A DNA stretch of 64,000 nt, taken from NCBI GenBank assembly GCA_947375135.1, contig CANCER010000003.1, forward strand, positions 124,001 through 188,000, given 5' to 3'. This stretch comes from Comamonadaceae bacterium (GTDB lineage: Bacteria > Pseudomonadota > Gammaproteobacteria > Burkholderiales > Burkholderiaceae_C). The notes beneath the pieces were generated by a model, which saw only the letters and a program-made list of their open reading frames with translations, made no database searches and was not told the origin of the DNA. Below, piece after piece: positions 40,445 to 50,586 of the stretch. Position 1 is the stretch's first letter, and each line of letters begins with the position of its first letter. Made by a program: the position numbers and the translations under genes.

Positions 40445-41302
40445 ATGGCGATGAACCTGTCGTACGATGTGCCCACACCGCTGGATTACTTTGCCTCTCT
40501 GGTGCAGAGCGATGGCAACTTTGCCCTGTTTGAGGCGGCTGTCAGTCTGGCCCAGGACGAATATCCCGAACTGGGTGTGCAAGCCGTGCTGGACGAGGTG
40601 GATGGCTTGCTGGAGCGCATACGCCGGCGTCTGCCAGCGGATGCCGGACAACTTCAAAAGCTGCGCATTCTGAACCAGTTTTTTTTCAACGATTTGAAGT
40701 TCGGCGGCAACCCCAACAACTTTTACGACCCTGACAACAGCTTTATTCACGCCCTGTTGCGTACGCGCCGGGGCATTCCGATTTCGCTGGCGCTGCTGTG
40801 GATGGAGTTGGCCCAAGGCCTGGGCCTTTCGGTGCGCGGAGTCGGCTTTCCCGGCCACTTCATGGTCAAGGTGAATTTGCCCATGGGGCAGGCGGTGATT
40901 GATCCCCTGACCGGGCAATCGCTGAGCCGCGAACAGTTGTCAGAACGCCTGGAGCCCTATCGCCGCCCCAACTCCCTGATGGAGGATATGGAAACGCCCC
41001 TGGGCCTGTACCTGCAAAGCGCACCGCCGCGCGACATCATCGCGCGCATGTTGCACAACCTCAAGGAAATCTACCGCACGCAGGAAGACTGGCCGCGCAT
41101 GCTGGCGGTGCAGGAGCGCCTGATTGTGCTGCTGCCCGAGTCATGGCCAGAGTACCGCGACCGCGGCCTGGCCCACGCCGAACTTGGCAACACGGGCCAG
41201 GCATTGGCTGACTTGGAATGCTACCTGGTGCACACCAAAGAGCGGGTGGATGGGAAGGCCATTGCCGGCCGGGTGGACGAGTTGCGACGCGAGAGCGAAT
41301 AG
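40445..41302 (+). CDS. SirB1 family protein (transglutaminase-like plus TPR)
   Basis: A 285-residue soluble protein. The N-terminal transglutaminase-like fold has DVPTPLDYFASLVQSDGNFA and FFNDLKFGGNPNNFYDPDNS, and GIPISLALLWMELAQGLGL with GFPGHFMVKV, as in SirB1. A TPR-like C terminus follows (about residues 205-275). Members sit beside murJ, prfA or kdsA in other genomes; function unknown. The start is ATG 40445, or ATG 40451 if translation begins two codons later. Confidence 0.87.
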   Translation: MAMNLSYDVPTPLDYFASLVQSDGNFALFEAAVSLAQDEYPELGVQAVLDEVDGLLERIRRRLPADAGQLQKLRILNQFFFNDLKFGGNPNNFYDPDNSFIHALLRTRRGIPISLALLWMELAQGLGLSVRGVGFPGHFMVKVNLPMGQAVIDPLTGQSLSREQLSERLEPYRRPNSLMEDMETPLGLYLQSAPPRDIIARMLHNLKEIYRTQEDWPRMLAVQERLIVLLPESWPEYRDRGLAHAELGNTGQALADLECYLVHTKERVDGKAIAGRVDELRRESE

Positions 41303-41325
41303 GTTCCGCTTCGGGCATGCACCGC

Positions 41326-41351
41326 AAAAAGGCGCCGGTTGGCGCCTTTTT
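41326..41351. terminator. Bidirectional intrinsic terminator between sirB1 and purM
   Basis: AAAAAGGCGCC-GGTT-GGCGCCTTTTT: 11-bp perfect stem with A and T runs on both sides, between two convergent genes. Confidence 0.95.
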
Positions 41352-41370
41352 CACAGCCGCGCTTGGTGTT

Positions 41371-42444
41371 TCAGGCCACGACGACGGATGCCGTATCGCC
41401 CTTGGCCGCGATGCTGCCAATGGTGTAGACCGTTTCGCCCGCTGCGCGAAGGGTAGCGGCGCAGGCTGGCGCTTCTGACGCGGCAACCACCACCACCATG
41501 CCGATGCCGTTGTTGAAGGTGCGGTTCATCTCAATGTCGTCAATGCCGGCAGTGCTTTGCAGCCAGGCAAAGAGTTCGGTCTGCGGCCAGCTGCCCTTGA
41601 CCAGATGCGCAGCGGTGCCCTCGGGCAACACGCGCGGAATGTTTTCCAGCAGGCCGCCGCCGGTGATGTGGGCCAGGGCCTTGATGCCGCCGGGTGAGGC
41701 GGCATCGGCGGAATGCGGGTGGGCGGCCAGGGCGGCCAGCACGTTTTTGACGTACAGGCGGGTGGGCTCCATCAGCGCCTGCTTGAAGGGCTTGCCGTCC
41801 AGCATGGCCGGAGCGCTGTCGCCCGCGCGCTCAATGCATTTGCGCACCAGGCTAAAGCCATTGGAGTGCACGCCGCTGCTGGCCAGGCCCAGAACCACGT
41901 CGCCGGGCGCTACCGAGGCGCCAGTCAGAATCTTGGATTTTTCGACCGCGCCGACAGCAAAGCCGGCCAGATCGTATTCCCCGGAGGGGTACATGCCCGG
42001 CATTTCAGCGGTTTCGCCGCCAATCAACGCGCAGCCTGACAGCTCGCAACCCCGGGCAATGCCGCCAACCACGGCCGCAGCAGTGTCCACGTCGAGCTTG
42101 CCGCAGGCAAAGTAGTCCAGGAAGAAGAGGGGTTCTGCGCCCTGTACCAGCACATCGTTCACGCTCATGGCCACCAGATCAATGCCCACGGTATCGTGCA
42201 TATTCCACTCGAAGGCCAGCTTGAGCTTGGTGCCCACGCCATCGGTGCCGCTCACCAGCACCGGTTCCTTGTAGCGCTTGGGCACCTCGAACAGGGCACC
42301 AAAGCCGCCAATGCCGGCCAGCACGCCTTCCCGCATGGTCTTCTTGGCAAGCGGCTTGATGCGCTCCACCAGTGCGTCGCCTGCATCAATATCGACACCT
42401 GCGTCTTTGTAGGAGAGAGGAGTAGGGGAAGTGGATTGGGTCAT
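41371..42444 (-). CDS. purM: Phosphoribosylformylglycinamidine cyclo-ligase (AIR synthetase)
   Basis: A 357-residue purine biosynthesis enzyme. Key segments: [36 protein letters not shown] (nucleotide loop), [20 protein letters not shown], the [19 protein letters not shown], and the C-terminal THITGGG-like [20 protein letters not shown] 42442-42444 is the start; a frame further upstream would run into the divergent promoter. It is divergent from perM. Confidence 0.95.
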   Translation of the reverse strand: MTQSTSPTPLSYKDAGVDIDAGDALVERIKPLAKKTMREGVLAGIGGFGALFEVPKRYKEPVLVSGTDGVGTKLKLAFEWNMHDTVGIDLVAMSVNDVLVQGAEPLFFLDYFACGKLDVDTAAAVVGGIARGCELSGCALIGGETAEMPGMYPSGEYDLAGFAVGAVEKSKILTGASVAPGDVVLGLASSGVHSNGFSLVRKCIERAGDSAPAMLDGKPFKQALMEPTRLYVKNVLAALAAHPHSADAASPGGIKALAHITGGGLLENIPRVLPEGTAAHLVKGSWPQTELFAWLQSTAGIDDIEMNRTFNNGIGMVVVVAASEAPACAATLRAAGETVYTIGSIAAKGDTASVVVA

Positions 42445-42534
42445 GGAAAGTAGCTTGAGACGGACGGGAGGCGTGGCTTGTATCAAGCCCGATAGAATTT
42501 GCCTTGATTTTAAGGGTTTCGAACCCACCACCTG

Positions 42535-43617
42535 ATGCAATTCACTTCAAACCAGAAAACTATCACCGCATGGGGCGCCATTGCAGCCTTGTTTGCGCTG
42601 GCGCTTTGGCTGCTCGGGCCGGTGCTCGCCCCTTTTGTTGTGGCGGCCGTGTTGGCCTATGCGCTGACGCCGCTGGTCGATTGGCTGGACCAACTGGGGC
42701 GCGGCCGGATTCCCCGTGTGCTGGCGGTGATCGTGGTGGAACTGGTGTTTGTGGTGGTCCTGCTGGCCATCCTGCTGCTGATCGTGCCCATTCTGGCCAA
42801 GGAACTGCCGCTGATGCGCGACCAGTTGCCGCTGCTGCTGGAGCACGCCAATGCTTTTGCCCAACCCATTCTGACCCAATGGGGTGTTCAGGTGGCCCTG
42901 GACCTGGACAGCGTCAAGGGCTTTGTCAAAACCTACCTGGACACCAATTTGCAGGATGCTGCCGGCTCGGTGCTGTCCTCACTCAAGATCGGCGGCAGCG
43001 TGGCGTTCTCGCTCATCGGCAATCTGGTGCTGATCCCGGTGGCGCTGTTTTACCTGCTGATGGAGTGGGACGGTCTGGTCGGCCAGGTGCGCCAACTCAT
43101 TCCGCCGGTCTTGCGCCCGGCCAGCGACGGCTTTGTGCGCGATGCCGATGCCGTGCTCGGCCAGTACCTGCGCGGTCAATTGCTGGTGATGCTGATTCTT
43201 GCGCTGTACTACGGCCTGGCGCTCAAACTGTTCGGGCTGGACCTGGCCCTGCCGATTGGCGTGTTCACCGGCCTGGCGGTGTTCGTGCCGTACCTCGGCT
43301 TTGGTCTGGGACTGTTGCTGGCCAGCTTTGCCGGGCTGCTGCAGTTCTCTGCGGCGGGTGGTTTGTCCCATACGGCGTTGATGCTGGTGGTGGTGTTTGG
43401 GGCAGGGCAGTTGCTTGAAAGCTTTGTCCTGACGCCCAAATTGGTGGGCGAGCGCATTGGCCTGCATCCGCTGGCCGTCATCTTTTCGCTGCTGGCCTTT
43501 GGCCAGTTGTTTGGTTTTCTGGGTGTGCTGGTGGCGCTGCCGGTGAGCGCGGTGCTGCTGGTGGCGATACGGCGGATTCAACGCGGCTATCTCGCCAGTC
43601 ACCTGTACAAGGGCTAA
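42535..43617 (+). CDS. AI-2E family transporter (PerM-like permease)
   Basis: A 360-residue protein with about eight hydrophobic segments and a basic loop, matching the PF01594 family. Blocks: [35 protein letters not shown], and the last helices [20 protein letters not shown] and [26 protein letters not shown] [19 protein letters not shown]. Some family members export autoinducer 2 or act as Na+/H+ antiporters; the role here is unknown. It is the first gene of the run perM-hda-HAD-pcnB-folK. Confidence 0.88.
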   Translation: MQFTSNQKTITAWGAIAALFALALWLLGPVLAPFVVAAVLAYALTPLVDWLDQLGRGRIPRVLAVIVVELVFVVVLLAILLLIVPILAKELPLMRDQLPLLLEHANAFAQPILTQWGVQVALDLDSVKGFVKTYLDTNLQDAAGSVLSSLKIGGSVAFSLIGNLVLIPVALFYLLMEWDGLVGQVRQLIPPVLRPASDGFVRDADAVLGQYLRGQLLVMLILALYYGLALKLFGLDLALPIGVFTGLAVFVPYLGFGLGLLLASFAGLLQFSAAGGLSHTALMLVVVFGAGQLLESFVLTPKLVGERIGLHPLAVIFSLLAFGQLFGFLGVLVALPVSAVLLVAIRRIQRGYLASHLYKG

Positions 43618-43669
43618 GAATGAATCCCCCAACCGACTGCGTTCGCGACCCGGTGGGAACGCGTCTGAC

Positions 43670-44356
43670 ATGAAGCAAATAGCCCTCGACATCGGCCTGT
43701 CCGCCGGCCCCACCGTTGCCAATTTCTGCGCAGGCTCCAATCTGGCGGCATTGCAGCATCTGGAGATGTGGCTGGGCGACAAGGACAAGCAGCCACACCG
43801 CTCGCCGGTGCCCACTTATTACTGGGGGCCGAGCGGCAGCGGCAAATCGCATTTGCTCAAGGCGGCTCGCGAGGGCCTGCGTGAGCAGGGTGCACGCGTG
43901 GGCTGGCTGGATGCCAGCATGCACAACGCGCCCGAGTATTCCGAAGATTGGGCGGCGGTGCTGATGGACGACGTGCATGCATTCACGGCAACCCAACAGC
44001 AGGTGGCCTTCAACTGGTTCGTCCATGCCCAGACGCTGCAGCGGCCGGTGATGGCTGCCGGCGAATTCGCCCCGGTAGAGCTCAAGCTGCGTGACGATTT
44101 GCGCACCCGCTTGGGCTGGGGCCATATTTTCAGCCTGCACCTGCTGAGCGAGGCCGAACGCCGAGCCGTGCTGCGCCAGGCGGCCGACGCGCGCGGCGTG
44201 TTTCTGGGCGACGAGGTGATGGACTTCATGCTGACCCGCTTCTCGCGCGACCTGGGCCACCTGATGGAGTTGCTGGAACTGCTGGACGGCTACAGCCTGC
44301 AAAGCAAGCGCGCTATCACCATACCGATGATCAAATCCATGATGGAGAACCAATGA
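43670..44356 (+). CDS. hda: DnaA regulatory inactivator Hda-type AAA+ ATPase
   Basis: A 228-residue DnaA-like AAA+ protein. The N-terminal MKQIALDI matches the sliding-clamp-binding segment of Hda, then Walker A GPSGSGKS (residues 53-60), Walker B-like VLMDDVHAF and the sensor region DLRTRLGWGHIFSLHLL. The C-terminal DNA-binding domain IV of DnaA is absent. Hda with the clamp promotes ATP hydrolysis by DnaA after initiation. The stop overlaps the HAD gene start (ATGA). Confidence 0.92.
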   Translation: MKQIALDIGLSAGPTVANFCAGSNLAALQHLEMWLGDKDKQPHRSPVPTYYWGPSGSGKSHLLKAAREGLREQGARVGWLDASMHNAPEYSEDWAAVLMDDVHAFTATQQQVAFNWFVHAQTLQRPVMAAGEFAPVELKLRDDLRTRLGWGHIFSLHLLSEAERRAVLRQAADARGVFLGDEVMDFMLTRFSRDLGHLMELLELLDGYSLQSKRAITIPMIKSMMENQ

Positions 44357-45039
44357 GCAAAAAAAAGCTGGCCCTGTTCGACTTGGACCACACCCTGATT
44401 CCCTTCGACTCCGACTACAGCTGGGGCGAATTCACCCTGGGCCTGGGCTGGAATGACGCTGCAGACTTCAAGCGCCGCAACGATGCCTTCTACGCCCAGT
44501 ACAAGGCCGGCACGCTCGATATCCATGCATACTGCCGCTTTGCGACCTCGGCCGTGTGCCGTGAGGGCCAGATCAAATCCCAGGCGGCGCACGCGCAGTA
44601 CATGCAGCAAGTGGTGCAGCCCGGCATCCGGCCGCAGGCCCTGGAACTGGTGCAAAAGCACCAGGCCGCAGGGGACACCGTGGTCATCATCACCGCCACC
44701 AACGAGTTTGTGACCCGCCCGATTGCCGAGGCCTTTGGCGTGCACGAACTGCTGGCCATTGAGCTGGAGCGCGACGAGGAGCCCGGCGGTAGCGGCTGGT
44801 ACACGGGCGAAATCCGGGGCGTGCCGTCGTTTCGCGAAGGCAAGGTCACCCGCATGGAACAGTGGTTAAATGAGCGGGGTCTGGACTGGGACCAGGTGCA
44901 CACTACTTTTTATTCCGACTCCATTAACGATGTGCCCTTGCTGGAGAAGGCCGACGTGCCAGTAGCCACCAACCCGGACGAGCGCCTGCGCGTGCTGGCC
45001 GCAGAGCGCCAATGGCGCATACTCGACCTGTTTGCCTGA
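44353..45039 (+). CDS. HAD-IB family phosphatase (SerB-like)
   Basis: A 228-residue haloacid-dehalogenase hydrolase. Motif I LALFDLDHTLIPFDSDYSWG (nucleophile Asp), motif II VIITATNEFV, motif III lysine in FREGKVTRM and motif IV FYSDSINDVPLL. Resembles phosphoserine phosphatase and histidinol-phosphate phosphatase; the substrate is not settled. It overlaps hda and lies upstream of pcnB in an order common to Burkholderiales. Confidence 0.88.
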   Translation: MSKKKLALFDLDHTLIPFDSDYSWGEFTLGLGWNDAADFKRRNDAFYAQYKAGTLDIHAYCRFATSAVCREGQIKSQAAHAQYMQQVVQPGIRPQALELVQKHQAAGDTVVIITATNEFVTRPIAEAFGVHELLAIELERDEEPGGSGWYTGEIRGVPSFREGKVTRMEQWLNERGLDWDQVHTTFYSDSINDVPLLEKADVPVATNPDERLRVLAAERQWRILDLFA

Positions 45040-45076
45040 CGGGAAAGCCCCTGGCTGGATGCGGGCAGTAAACACT

Positions 45077-45091
45077 AGGAATACAGACTTG
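45077..45091 (+). promoter_or_regulatory. Ribosome site deciding the TTG start of pcnB
   Basis: AGGA at 45077-45080 is separated by eight bases from TTG 45089-45091, which gives a protein beginning IKKFIDKLLGK, the typical N terminus. An ATG at 45059 has no site. Confidence 0.55.
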
Positions 45092-46669
45092 ATCAAGAAA
45101 TTTATCGACAAGCTTCTGGGCAAGGCCGGCGTAACCCAACGCAGTGCCGCCCCGAAGTTTGGCAAGCGGGTCGAAGTGCCCGCCTCCACCCACGGCATAG
45201 ACCCCACGCTGGTGGACGAACGCGCCGCCAATGTGGTGCGCACCCTGAAAGCCGCCGGCTTTGAGGCCTATATCGTCGGTGGGGCCGTGCGCGACCTGCT
45301 GCTGGGCCTGCGTCCCAAAGACTTTGACGTGGCCACCAACGCCACGCCCGAGCAGGTCAAAGGCCTGTTCCGCCGCGCCTTCATCATCGGACGGCGCTTT
45401 CGCATCGTCCACGTGGTCTATGGCCGCGGCCGCGAGAACGAGGTGATCGAGGTCTCCACTTTCCGTGCCTACCTGGACAACGCCGCCGCCGAGCAGGTGG
45501 CGGGCAACGAAAAGACCAGCAAGAGCGAACTGGCTGGCATGCACCACGCGGTGGACTCGACCGGACGCGTGTTGCGCGACAACGTCTGGGGCCCGATGGA
45601 GGAAGATGCGGTGCGCCGCGACTTCACCATCAACGCCATGTACTACGACCCTGAGACGCAAATCGTGGTCGATTACCACCACGGGCTGAAGGACGCCAAG
45701 AACCGCACCCTGCGCATGATTGGCGACGCCGCCGTGCGCTACCGCGAAGATCCGGTGCGCATCATCCGCGCCGTGCGCTTTGCTGCCAAGCTCAACGCCC
45801 TGGGCTTCACGCTGGATAGCAAGACGGCCGCGCCGCTGATCAAATCGCAAAGCCTGCTGAACGACGTACCGCAAAGCCGCCTGTTTGACGAAATGCTCAA
45901 ACTCTTGCAGACCGGGCATGCGCTGGCCTCCATTGCCCAGCTCAAGACCTTGGGTATGAGCACCGGCATCTACCCGCTGCTGGACGTGGTGGTGGAGCGC
46001 GCCGAAGAACCCTTTGTCAATGCAGCCCTCAAGGACACGGACCGTCGCGTGGGCGAAGGCAAGCCCGTGGCGCCCAGCTTCCTGCTGGCCTGCGTGCTAT
46101 GGGCTGATGTGCGTGACGGCTGGGCCCGCCGCATGGCCGAGCGCCAGCATGGCCACCCGGCCTTGCAGGATGCGATTGAAGACGTGTTCAATGCCCGCAT
46201 TGGTGACGTGTCGGGCCGTGGCCGCCTGGCCGGCGACATGCGTGAAATCTGGCTGATGCAGCCGCGCTTTGACAAGCGCGTGGGCAGCACGCCGTTTGGC
46301 ATGGTGGACCATCCGCGTTTCCGCGCGGCATTTGACTTCATGCGCCTGCGGGCTGATGCCGGTGAGATTGAAGAAGTGCTGGCCGACTGGTGGCAGGAAT
46401 TCAGCATGGCCGATGACAACCTGCGCCAGGACATGATTGACCAGGTGCGTGCCGAGCAACAGGCGCGCCCCAAGGCACCGCGTGTACACCGTGCCCCGGC
46501 ACCGGTACGCGACAAGCCAGCGCGTGAAGATGCCGCCAGTACCGGTGCGGTTGCGGCAGGCGATGCGCCAGCCGCAACCGATGCGGGCACGGATGCGCCG
46601 CGCAAGCGCCGCCGCCGCCGCCGTCCCGGTGGTGGTGAAGGTTCGCAAGCAGGCGGTTCCGAGGGTTAG
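45089..46669 (+). CDS. pcnB: Poly(A) polymerase I (PcnB)
   Basis: A 526-residue nucleotidyltransferase adding poly(A) tails that destabilise RNA. Class II motifs: YIVGGAVRDLLLGLRPKDF (Asp catalytic pair), then RRAFIIGRRFRIVHV and EEDAVRRDFTINAMYYD. The RNA-binding helical domain follows, then a strongly basic, low-complexity tail (KRRRRRRPGGGEGS). The TTG start is supported by AGGA eight bases before it; the ATG at 45059 would add 10 residues. It ends 7 bases before folK. Confidence 0.93.
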   Translation: MIKKFIDKLLGKAGVTQRSAAPKFGKRVEVPASTHGIDPTLVDERAANVVRTLKAAGFEAYIVGGAVRDLLLGLRPKDFDVATNATPEQVKGLFRRAFIIGRRFRIVHVVYGRGRENEVIEVSTFRAYLDNAAAEQVAGNEKTSKSELAGMHHAVDSTGRVLRDNVWGPMEEDAVRRDFTINAMYYDPETQIVVDYHHGLKDAKNRTLRMIGDAAVRYREDPVRIIRAVRFAAKLNALGFTLDSKTAAPLIKSQSLLNDVPQSRLFDEMLKLLQTGHALASIAQLKTLGMSTGIYPLLDVVVERAEEPFVNAALKDTDRRVGEGKPVAPSFLLACVLWADVRDGWARRMAERQHGHPALQDAIEDVFNARIGDVSGRGRLAGDMREIWLMQPRFDKRVGSTPFGMVDHPRFRAAFDFMRLRADAGEIEEVLADWWQEFSMADDNLRQDMIDQVRAEQQARPKAPRVHRAPAPVRDKPAREDAASTGAVAAGDAPAATDAGTDAPRKRRRRRRPGGGEGSQAGGSEG

Positions 46670-46676
46670 CCTGGTC

Positions 46677-47141
46677 ATGCGTGTGCCCGTCTGCGCCTAC
46701 ATCGGCCTGGGTGCCAATCTGGGTGATGCGCGCGCCACCGTGCTGCAGGCCGTGAACGCCCTAGCCGACCTGAACGGCCTGGCGCTGACCCGCCGATCCG
46801 CGCTTTACGGCAGCGCCCCCGTGGATGCTGGTGGCGATGATTACGTCAATGCCGTGGTGGAAGTGCAGACCCGGCTCGAACCCCATGCGCTGCTGGCGCA
46901 ATTGCACACGATAGAAGATGCAGCGGGCCGGCGCAGGCCGTTTCGCAATGCCCCGCGCACGCTGGATCTGGATATCCTGCTGTACGACGCGCTGGAACTC
47001 AACGACGCCGATCTGGTGATCCCCCATCCGCGTATGTGGTTGCGTGCCTTTGTGTTGCGGCCCCTGGCCGAGATTGCACCCGAGCGGGTGAGCCGCGCGC
47101 AACTGCAGGCCGTGGCTGATCAGTCGGTCTGGGTTTTGTGA
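46677..47141 (+). CDS. folK: 2-amino-4-hydroxy-6-hydroxymethyldihydropteridine diphosphokinase
   Basis: A 154-residue folate enzyme (HPPK) transferring diphosphate from ATP to the pterin. AYIGLGANLGDARATVLQA, the loop YVNAVVEVQTRLEP and the signature RPFRNAPRTLDLDILLYD are intact. It is 7 bases after pcnB, the common pcnB-folK pair. Confidence 0.95.
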   Translation: MRVPVCAYIGLGANLGDARATVLQAVNALADLNGLALTRRSALYGSAPVDAGGDDYVNAVVEVQTRLEPHALLAQLHTIEDAAGRRRPFRNAPRTLDLDILLYDALELNDADLVIPHPRMWLRAFVLRPLAEIAPERVSRAQLQAVADQSVWVL

Positions 47142-47151
47142 GGCATTCGCA

Positions 47152-48048
47152 GTGAAACGCCTGCCGCCCCTGAACGCGCTCAAGGCCTTTGCCGTGGCCG
47201 CGCGCCAGGGCAGCTTTACCCTGGCGGGCGAAGAACTGCATGTGACCCAAGGCGCCATCAGCCGGCAGATCAAACAACTCGAAACCGCCTTGGGGGTGCC
47301 GCTGTTTCTGCGTGTGCACCAAGCCGTAGAACTGACCGATGCCGGGCGGGAGCTGGCCGAAAGCCTGCAGCGTCTGTTTGCCGAGATGGAAGTGGCGGTC
47401 AACAAGGCGGCGGGCAAGCACCGGCGCCAGATGTTGGCAGTGAACGTGCCGCCTACCTTTGCCACCCGTTGGCTTGCACCGCGTCTGTCGGACTTTCAGG
47501 CGCGTTATCCGCACATCGATTTGTCCATTACCACCGACCGCATAGGCTCGCTGCGCGAAACCCGCGCGCTGGACTGCCTGATTGTGTTTGACCGCCAGCC
47601 CTGGCCCAAGGTGGCCTGCGAGCCGGTGATGAAAGAGCGCCACATCATGGTCAGCAGCCCCTCGCTCTGGAAGCAGGGTCAGCCCCCCGCGCTACCGGGT
47701 GCCACCTTGCTGCATGTGCTGGACGGCGGCCAACGGCTGCCGGTCTGGGAGCATTGGATTGCACAGCACGGGCCGCGCGAACTCGACCCCAAGCCGGGCC
47801 TGAACTTCAGCACCCTGGACCAGGCCATCAGCGCGGCCATTGCCGGTGCCGGCGTGGTGGTGGTGGACGAGGCCATGGTGGTGCGCGAGCTGCAATCGGG
47901 CGAATTGCTGCGCCACAACCCCCTGCAGGTGGAGGGGCCGTTCGCCTACTGGTTCGTGGCGCCCAACCGGCAGACGCCTGTGCCCGGGCGTGTGGCGGAT
48001 TTCAGGGACTGGCTGCTGTCCCTCGCCCACCCGGTAACGCCACATTAA
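47152..48048 (+). CDS. LysR family transcriptional regulator (GcvA-like)
   Basis: A 298-residue regulator. The N-terminal helix-turn-helix shows QGSFTLAGEELHVTQGAIS followed by RQIKQLETALGVPLF, and the effector-binding domain covers residues 90-290. It begins at GTG 47152 and overlaps the convergent DMT carrier by 47 bases. The ligand is unknown; it most resembles GcvA-type LysR proteins. Close to folK and possibly cotranscribed with it. Confidence 0.9.
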   Translation: MKRLPPLNALKAFAVAARQGSFTLAGEELHVTQGAISRQIKQLETALGVPLFLRVHQAVELTDAGRELAESLQRLFAEMEVAVNKAAGKHRRQMLAVNVPPTFATRWLAPRLSDFQARYPHIDLSITTDRIGSLRETRALDCLIVFDRQPWPKVACEPVMKERHIMVSSPSLWKQGQPPALPGATLLHVLDGGQRLPVWEHWIAQHGPRELDPKPGLNFSTLDQAISAAIAGAGVVVVDEAMVVRELQSGELLRHNPLQVEGPFAYWFVAPNRQTPVPGRVADFRDWLLSLAHPVTPH

Positions 48049-48886
48049 GCAGCACGGCCAGCACAATCACGCCACCGCCGATCAGGCTTTGGCGAGAAAC
48101 CTGTTCGCCAAATAAAACATAAACCCAAAGCGGCGCCAGCGGGATTTCGATCATGCAGACCAGCGAAGCCAGCACGGCCTTGATGCGGCGCACGCCCAGC
48201 AGGTACAGGCCAAAACCCACGGCCACATTCAAAAAGCCATACAACCAGAGCCAGGCCAGGTCGTGCGTGCTGGTATGGCCAAAGCGGGTAAACGGCGCCA
48301 TGGCCAGGGCGGCGATAAAGGCGCCCACATAGGTCACCTTCACCATCTCGGCCTGCGGGTAGCGCTTGATGCCAATGGTAATCAGGGCAAACAGCAGGGT
48401 GGCCAGCAGGCTTAAGGCCGCGCCCAGCAGGTTGTGCAACGAGGTCTGGCCCCAGACGATCAGGCCCATGCCGGCTATCACCGTCAGCGCGCACAGCACA
48501 TCGATGCGCTGGATGCGGGTGCGCAGCAGCAGGGCCGAGAGCAGCAGCGTCAGGATGGGGAAGGCGCTGTAGATGAAAACTACATCGGCCACGGTGGTGA
48601 AAAAGAAGGCGGCAATAAAGCAGACCATGGCGCCCGAGCTGGCCATGGACATCAGCAGTTCGGCCCGGGTCAGCCGCCAGAGGCCGGAAATGTCATGGCG
48701 TTTGATGAGCAGCGCCTGCACGGCCAGCACCGACAGGCCGCCGAGCAGGGAGCGCCAAAACAGGGTGGTGAATACATCGGTGCTGACGATGCGCGGAAAC
48801 AGCCCGGCGGTGCTCCAGGACAGCGCAGCCAGCGCGATCAGCGCAATGCCCAGCCAGGGCTTGGTGGGGGCGGCCGGTTCAGTCAT
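48002..48886 (-). CDS. EamA/DMT superfamily permease
   Basis: A 294-residue carrier with about ten membrane helices and two EamA repeats (residues about 15-145 and 155-285). Each begins with an Ala/Leu-rich helix such as LIALAALSWSTAGLF and VGAFIAALAMAPF. Members export metabolites. The substrate is unknown. The gene end overlaps the lysR end; it may form a functional pair with that regulator, although they are convergent. Confidence 0.85.
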   Translation of the reverse strand: MTEPAAPTKPWLGIALIALAALSWSTAGLFPRIVSTDVFTTLFWRSLLGGLSVLAVQALLIKRHDISGLWRLTRAELLMSMASSGAMVCFIAAFFFTTVADVVFIYSAFPILTLLLSALLLRTRIQRIDVLCALTVIAGMGLIVWGQTSLHNLLGAALSLLATLLFALITIGIKRYPQAEMVKVTYVGAFIAALAMAPFTRFGHTSTHDLAWLWLYGFLNVAVGFGLYLLGVRRIKAVLASLVCMIEIPLAPLWVYVLFGEQVSRQSLIGGGVIVLAVLLNVALPGGRGTAASP

Positions 48887-48958
48887 GGCAACAGGCCAAT
48901 GCCAAGCTGCGCGCCCCCCGCTGGCTTGCCCAAGAGGATGCTAAGGCCCGCGCGGTGA

Positions 48959-50572
48959 TCAGGCCGCCTTGCGATGCGCCAGCACCTCGTCCAGCCAGTC
49001 CACGCGCATCTCCGGCACGGCGGTGATCAGCTTCTGGGTGTAAGGGTGCTCGGGGTTGTCGAAGATCTTGTCGGTGGTGTCAAAGGCCACAAACTTGCCC
49101 TGCAGCATCACGGCCGTGCGGTGGGCGATGCGGTGCACCACGTCCAGATCATGGGTGATCAGGATGTAGGACAGGCCGAGTTCGCGCTGCAGCTTGCGCA
49201 GGAGCGTGAGGATTTCTTCGGCCACCAGCGGGTCCAGGGCCGAGGTGGGCTCGTCCAGGATGATCATGTCGGGCTTGGCGGCCAGGGCGCGGGCGATGCA
49301 GACGCGCTGCTTCTGGCCGCCGGAGAGTTGGCCGGGGCGGCGTGTCAGGAACTCCAGCGGCAGCTCCACCAGGTTCATCAGTTCGCGGGCCCGTTCTTCC
49401 ACTTCCTTGCGGCCGGAACCGAAGTAGAACTGCACCGGCCGGCCAATGATTTCCATCAGGCTTTGGCGCGGGTTAATGGCCACGTCGGGGATCTGATAGA
49501 CCAGCTGTATGCGCTGCTTGAGCTCCTTGCTGCGCTCTTTGAGGCTGCGCGGCAGGGCCTTGCCCTGAAAAATGATGTCGCCGCTGCGGGGCGGCAAGAG
49601 GCCGGTGACAATGCGCGCCAAGGTGGACTTGCCGGAACCCGACTCGCCCACCACGGCCACGGTCTCGCCGCGCTTCACGTCCAGCGACACGCCCTTGACC
49701 ACATGGAAGGTGCCGTAATAGGCGTGGCAGTCCTTGATGGATAGCACGGTTTCCTCGGGCTTCACCGTGCCTTGCGCTGCGCGCTCGCTGGCAGCCGCTC
49801 CGCGCACCGCCACCAGGCGGGCCGTGTAGTCCTGCTTGGCGTTGTGCAGGATTTGGGAGGTCAGCCCTTCTTCCACTTCCTTGCCATGGCGCAGCACCTT
49901 GATCCGGTCGGCTACCTGGGCCACCACGGCCAGGTCGTGGGTGATGTAAATGGCCGCCGTGTTGTACTGGCGGATCAGGGATTTGAGCAGGATCAGCACC
50001 TCGATCTGGGTGGTTACATCCAGTGCCGTGGTCGGCTCGTCCAGAATCAGAATATCCGGGCGGCAGGACATGGCCATGGCCGCCATGGCGCGCTGCAACT
50101 GGCCACCGGAGGCCTGGTGCGGGTAGCGGGCACCAAAGTTTTCGGGGTCCGGCAGGTCCAGCGCTTTGAAGAGCTGGCGCGCCCAGGTTTCGGCCTCGGC
50201 ACGGCTCATCAGCTTGTGGATCAGGGGGGCTTCACAGACCTGGTCCATCAGCGTATGGGCCGGGTTGAAGGCGGCGGTGGCACTTTGGGCAATGTAGGCA
50301 ATGCGCTTGCCGCGCATGGAGCGCCGGCCATCGGCATCCAAAGCGCGGATGTTCACGCCGCCAATCAGGATTTCACCCCCGGCAATATGCACACCGGCGC
50401 GGGCATAGCCCATGCTCGAGAGGCCAATGGTGGACTTGCCGGCGCCCGACTCGCCTATCAGGCCCAGCACTTCGCCCTTGTGGACCTTGACGTCGACGTT
50501 GTCGACGATGACATTGCCGGCAATGCTCTCCAGGCGCAGGCCCTTGATTTCCAGAATCAGTTGATCGCTCAT
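48959..50572 (-). CDS. ABC transporter ATP-binding protein, fused DppD-DppF type
   Basis: A 537-residue fusion of two ABC ATPases. The first domain (residues about 5-250) has Walker [16 protein letters not shown], signature [13 protein letters not shown] and Walker [16 protein letters not shown]; the second (about 280-520) has [30 protein letters not shown] and [13 protein letters not shown]. In most operons these are separate dppD and dppF genes; fused GsiA/YejF-type forms occur. It powers the permease genes just upstream, 14 bases apart. Confidence 0.93.
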   Translation of the reverse strand: MSDQLILEIKGLRLESIAGNVIVDNVDVKVHKGEVLGLIGESGAGKSTIGLSSMGYARAGVHIAGGEILIGGVNIRALDADGRRSMRGKRIAYIAQSATAAFNPAHTLMDQVCEAPLIHKLMSRAEAETWARQLFKALDLPDPENFGARYPHQASGGQLQRAMAAMAMSCRPDILILDEPTTALDVTTQIEVLILLKSLIRQYNTAAIYITHDLAVVAQVADRIKVLRHGKEVEEGLTSQILHNAKQDYTARLVAVRGAAASERAAQGTVKPEETVLSIKDCHAYYGTFHVVKGVSLDVKRGETVAVVGESGSGKSTLARIVTGLLPPRSGDIIFQGKALPRSLKERSKELKQRIQLVYQIPDVAINPRQSLMEIIGRPVQFYFGSGRKEVEERARELMNLVELPLEFLTRRPGQLSGGQKQRVCIARALAAKPDMIILDEPTSALDPLVAEEILTLLRKLQRELGLSYILITHDLDVVHRIAHRTAVMLQGKFVAFDTTDKIFDNPEHPYTQKLITAVPEMRVDWLDEVLAHRKAA

Positions 50573-50586
50573 GTTGGTGACCTTGC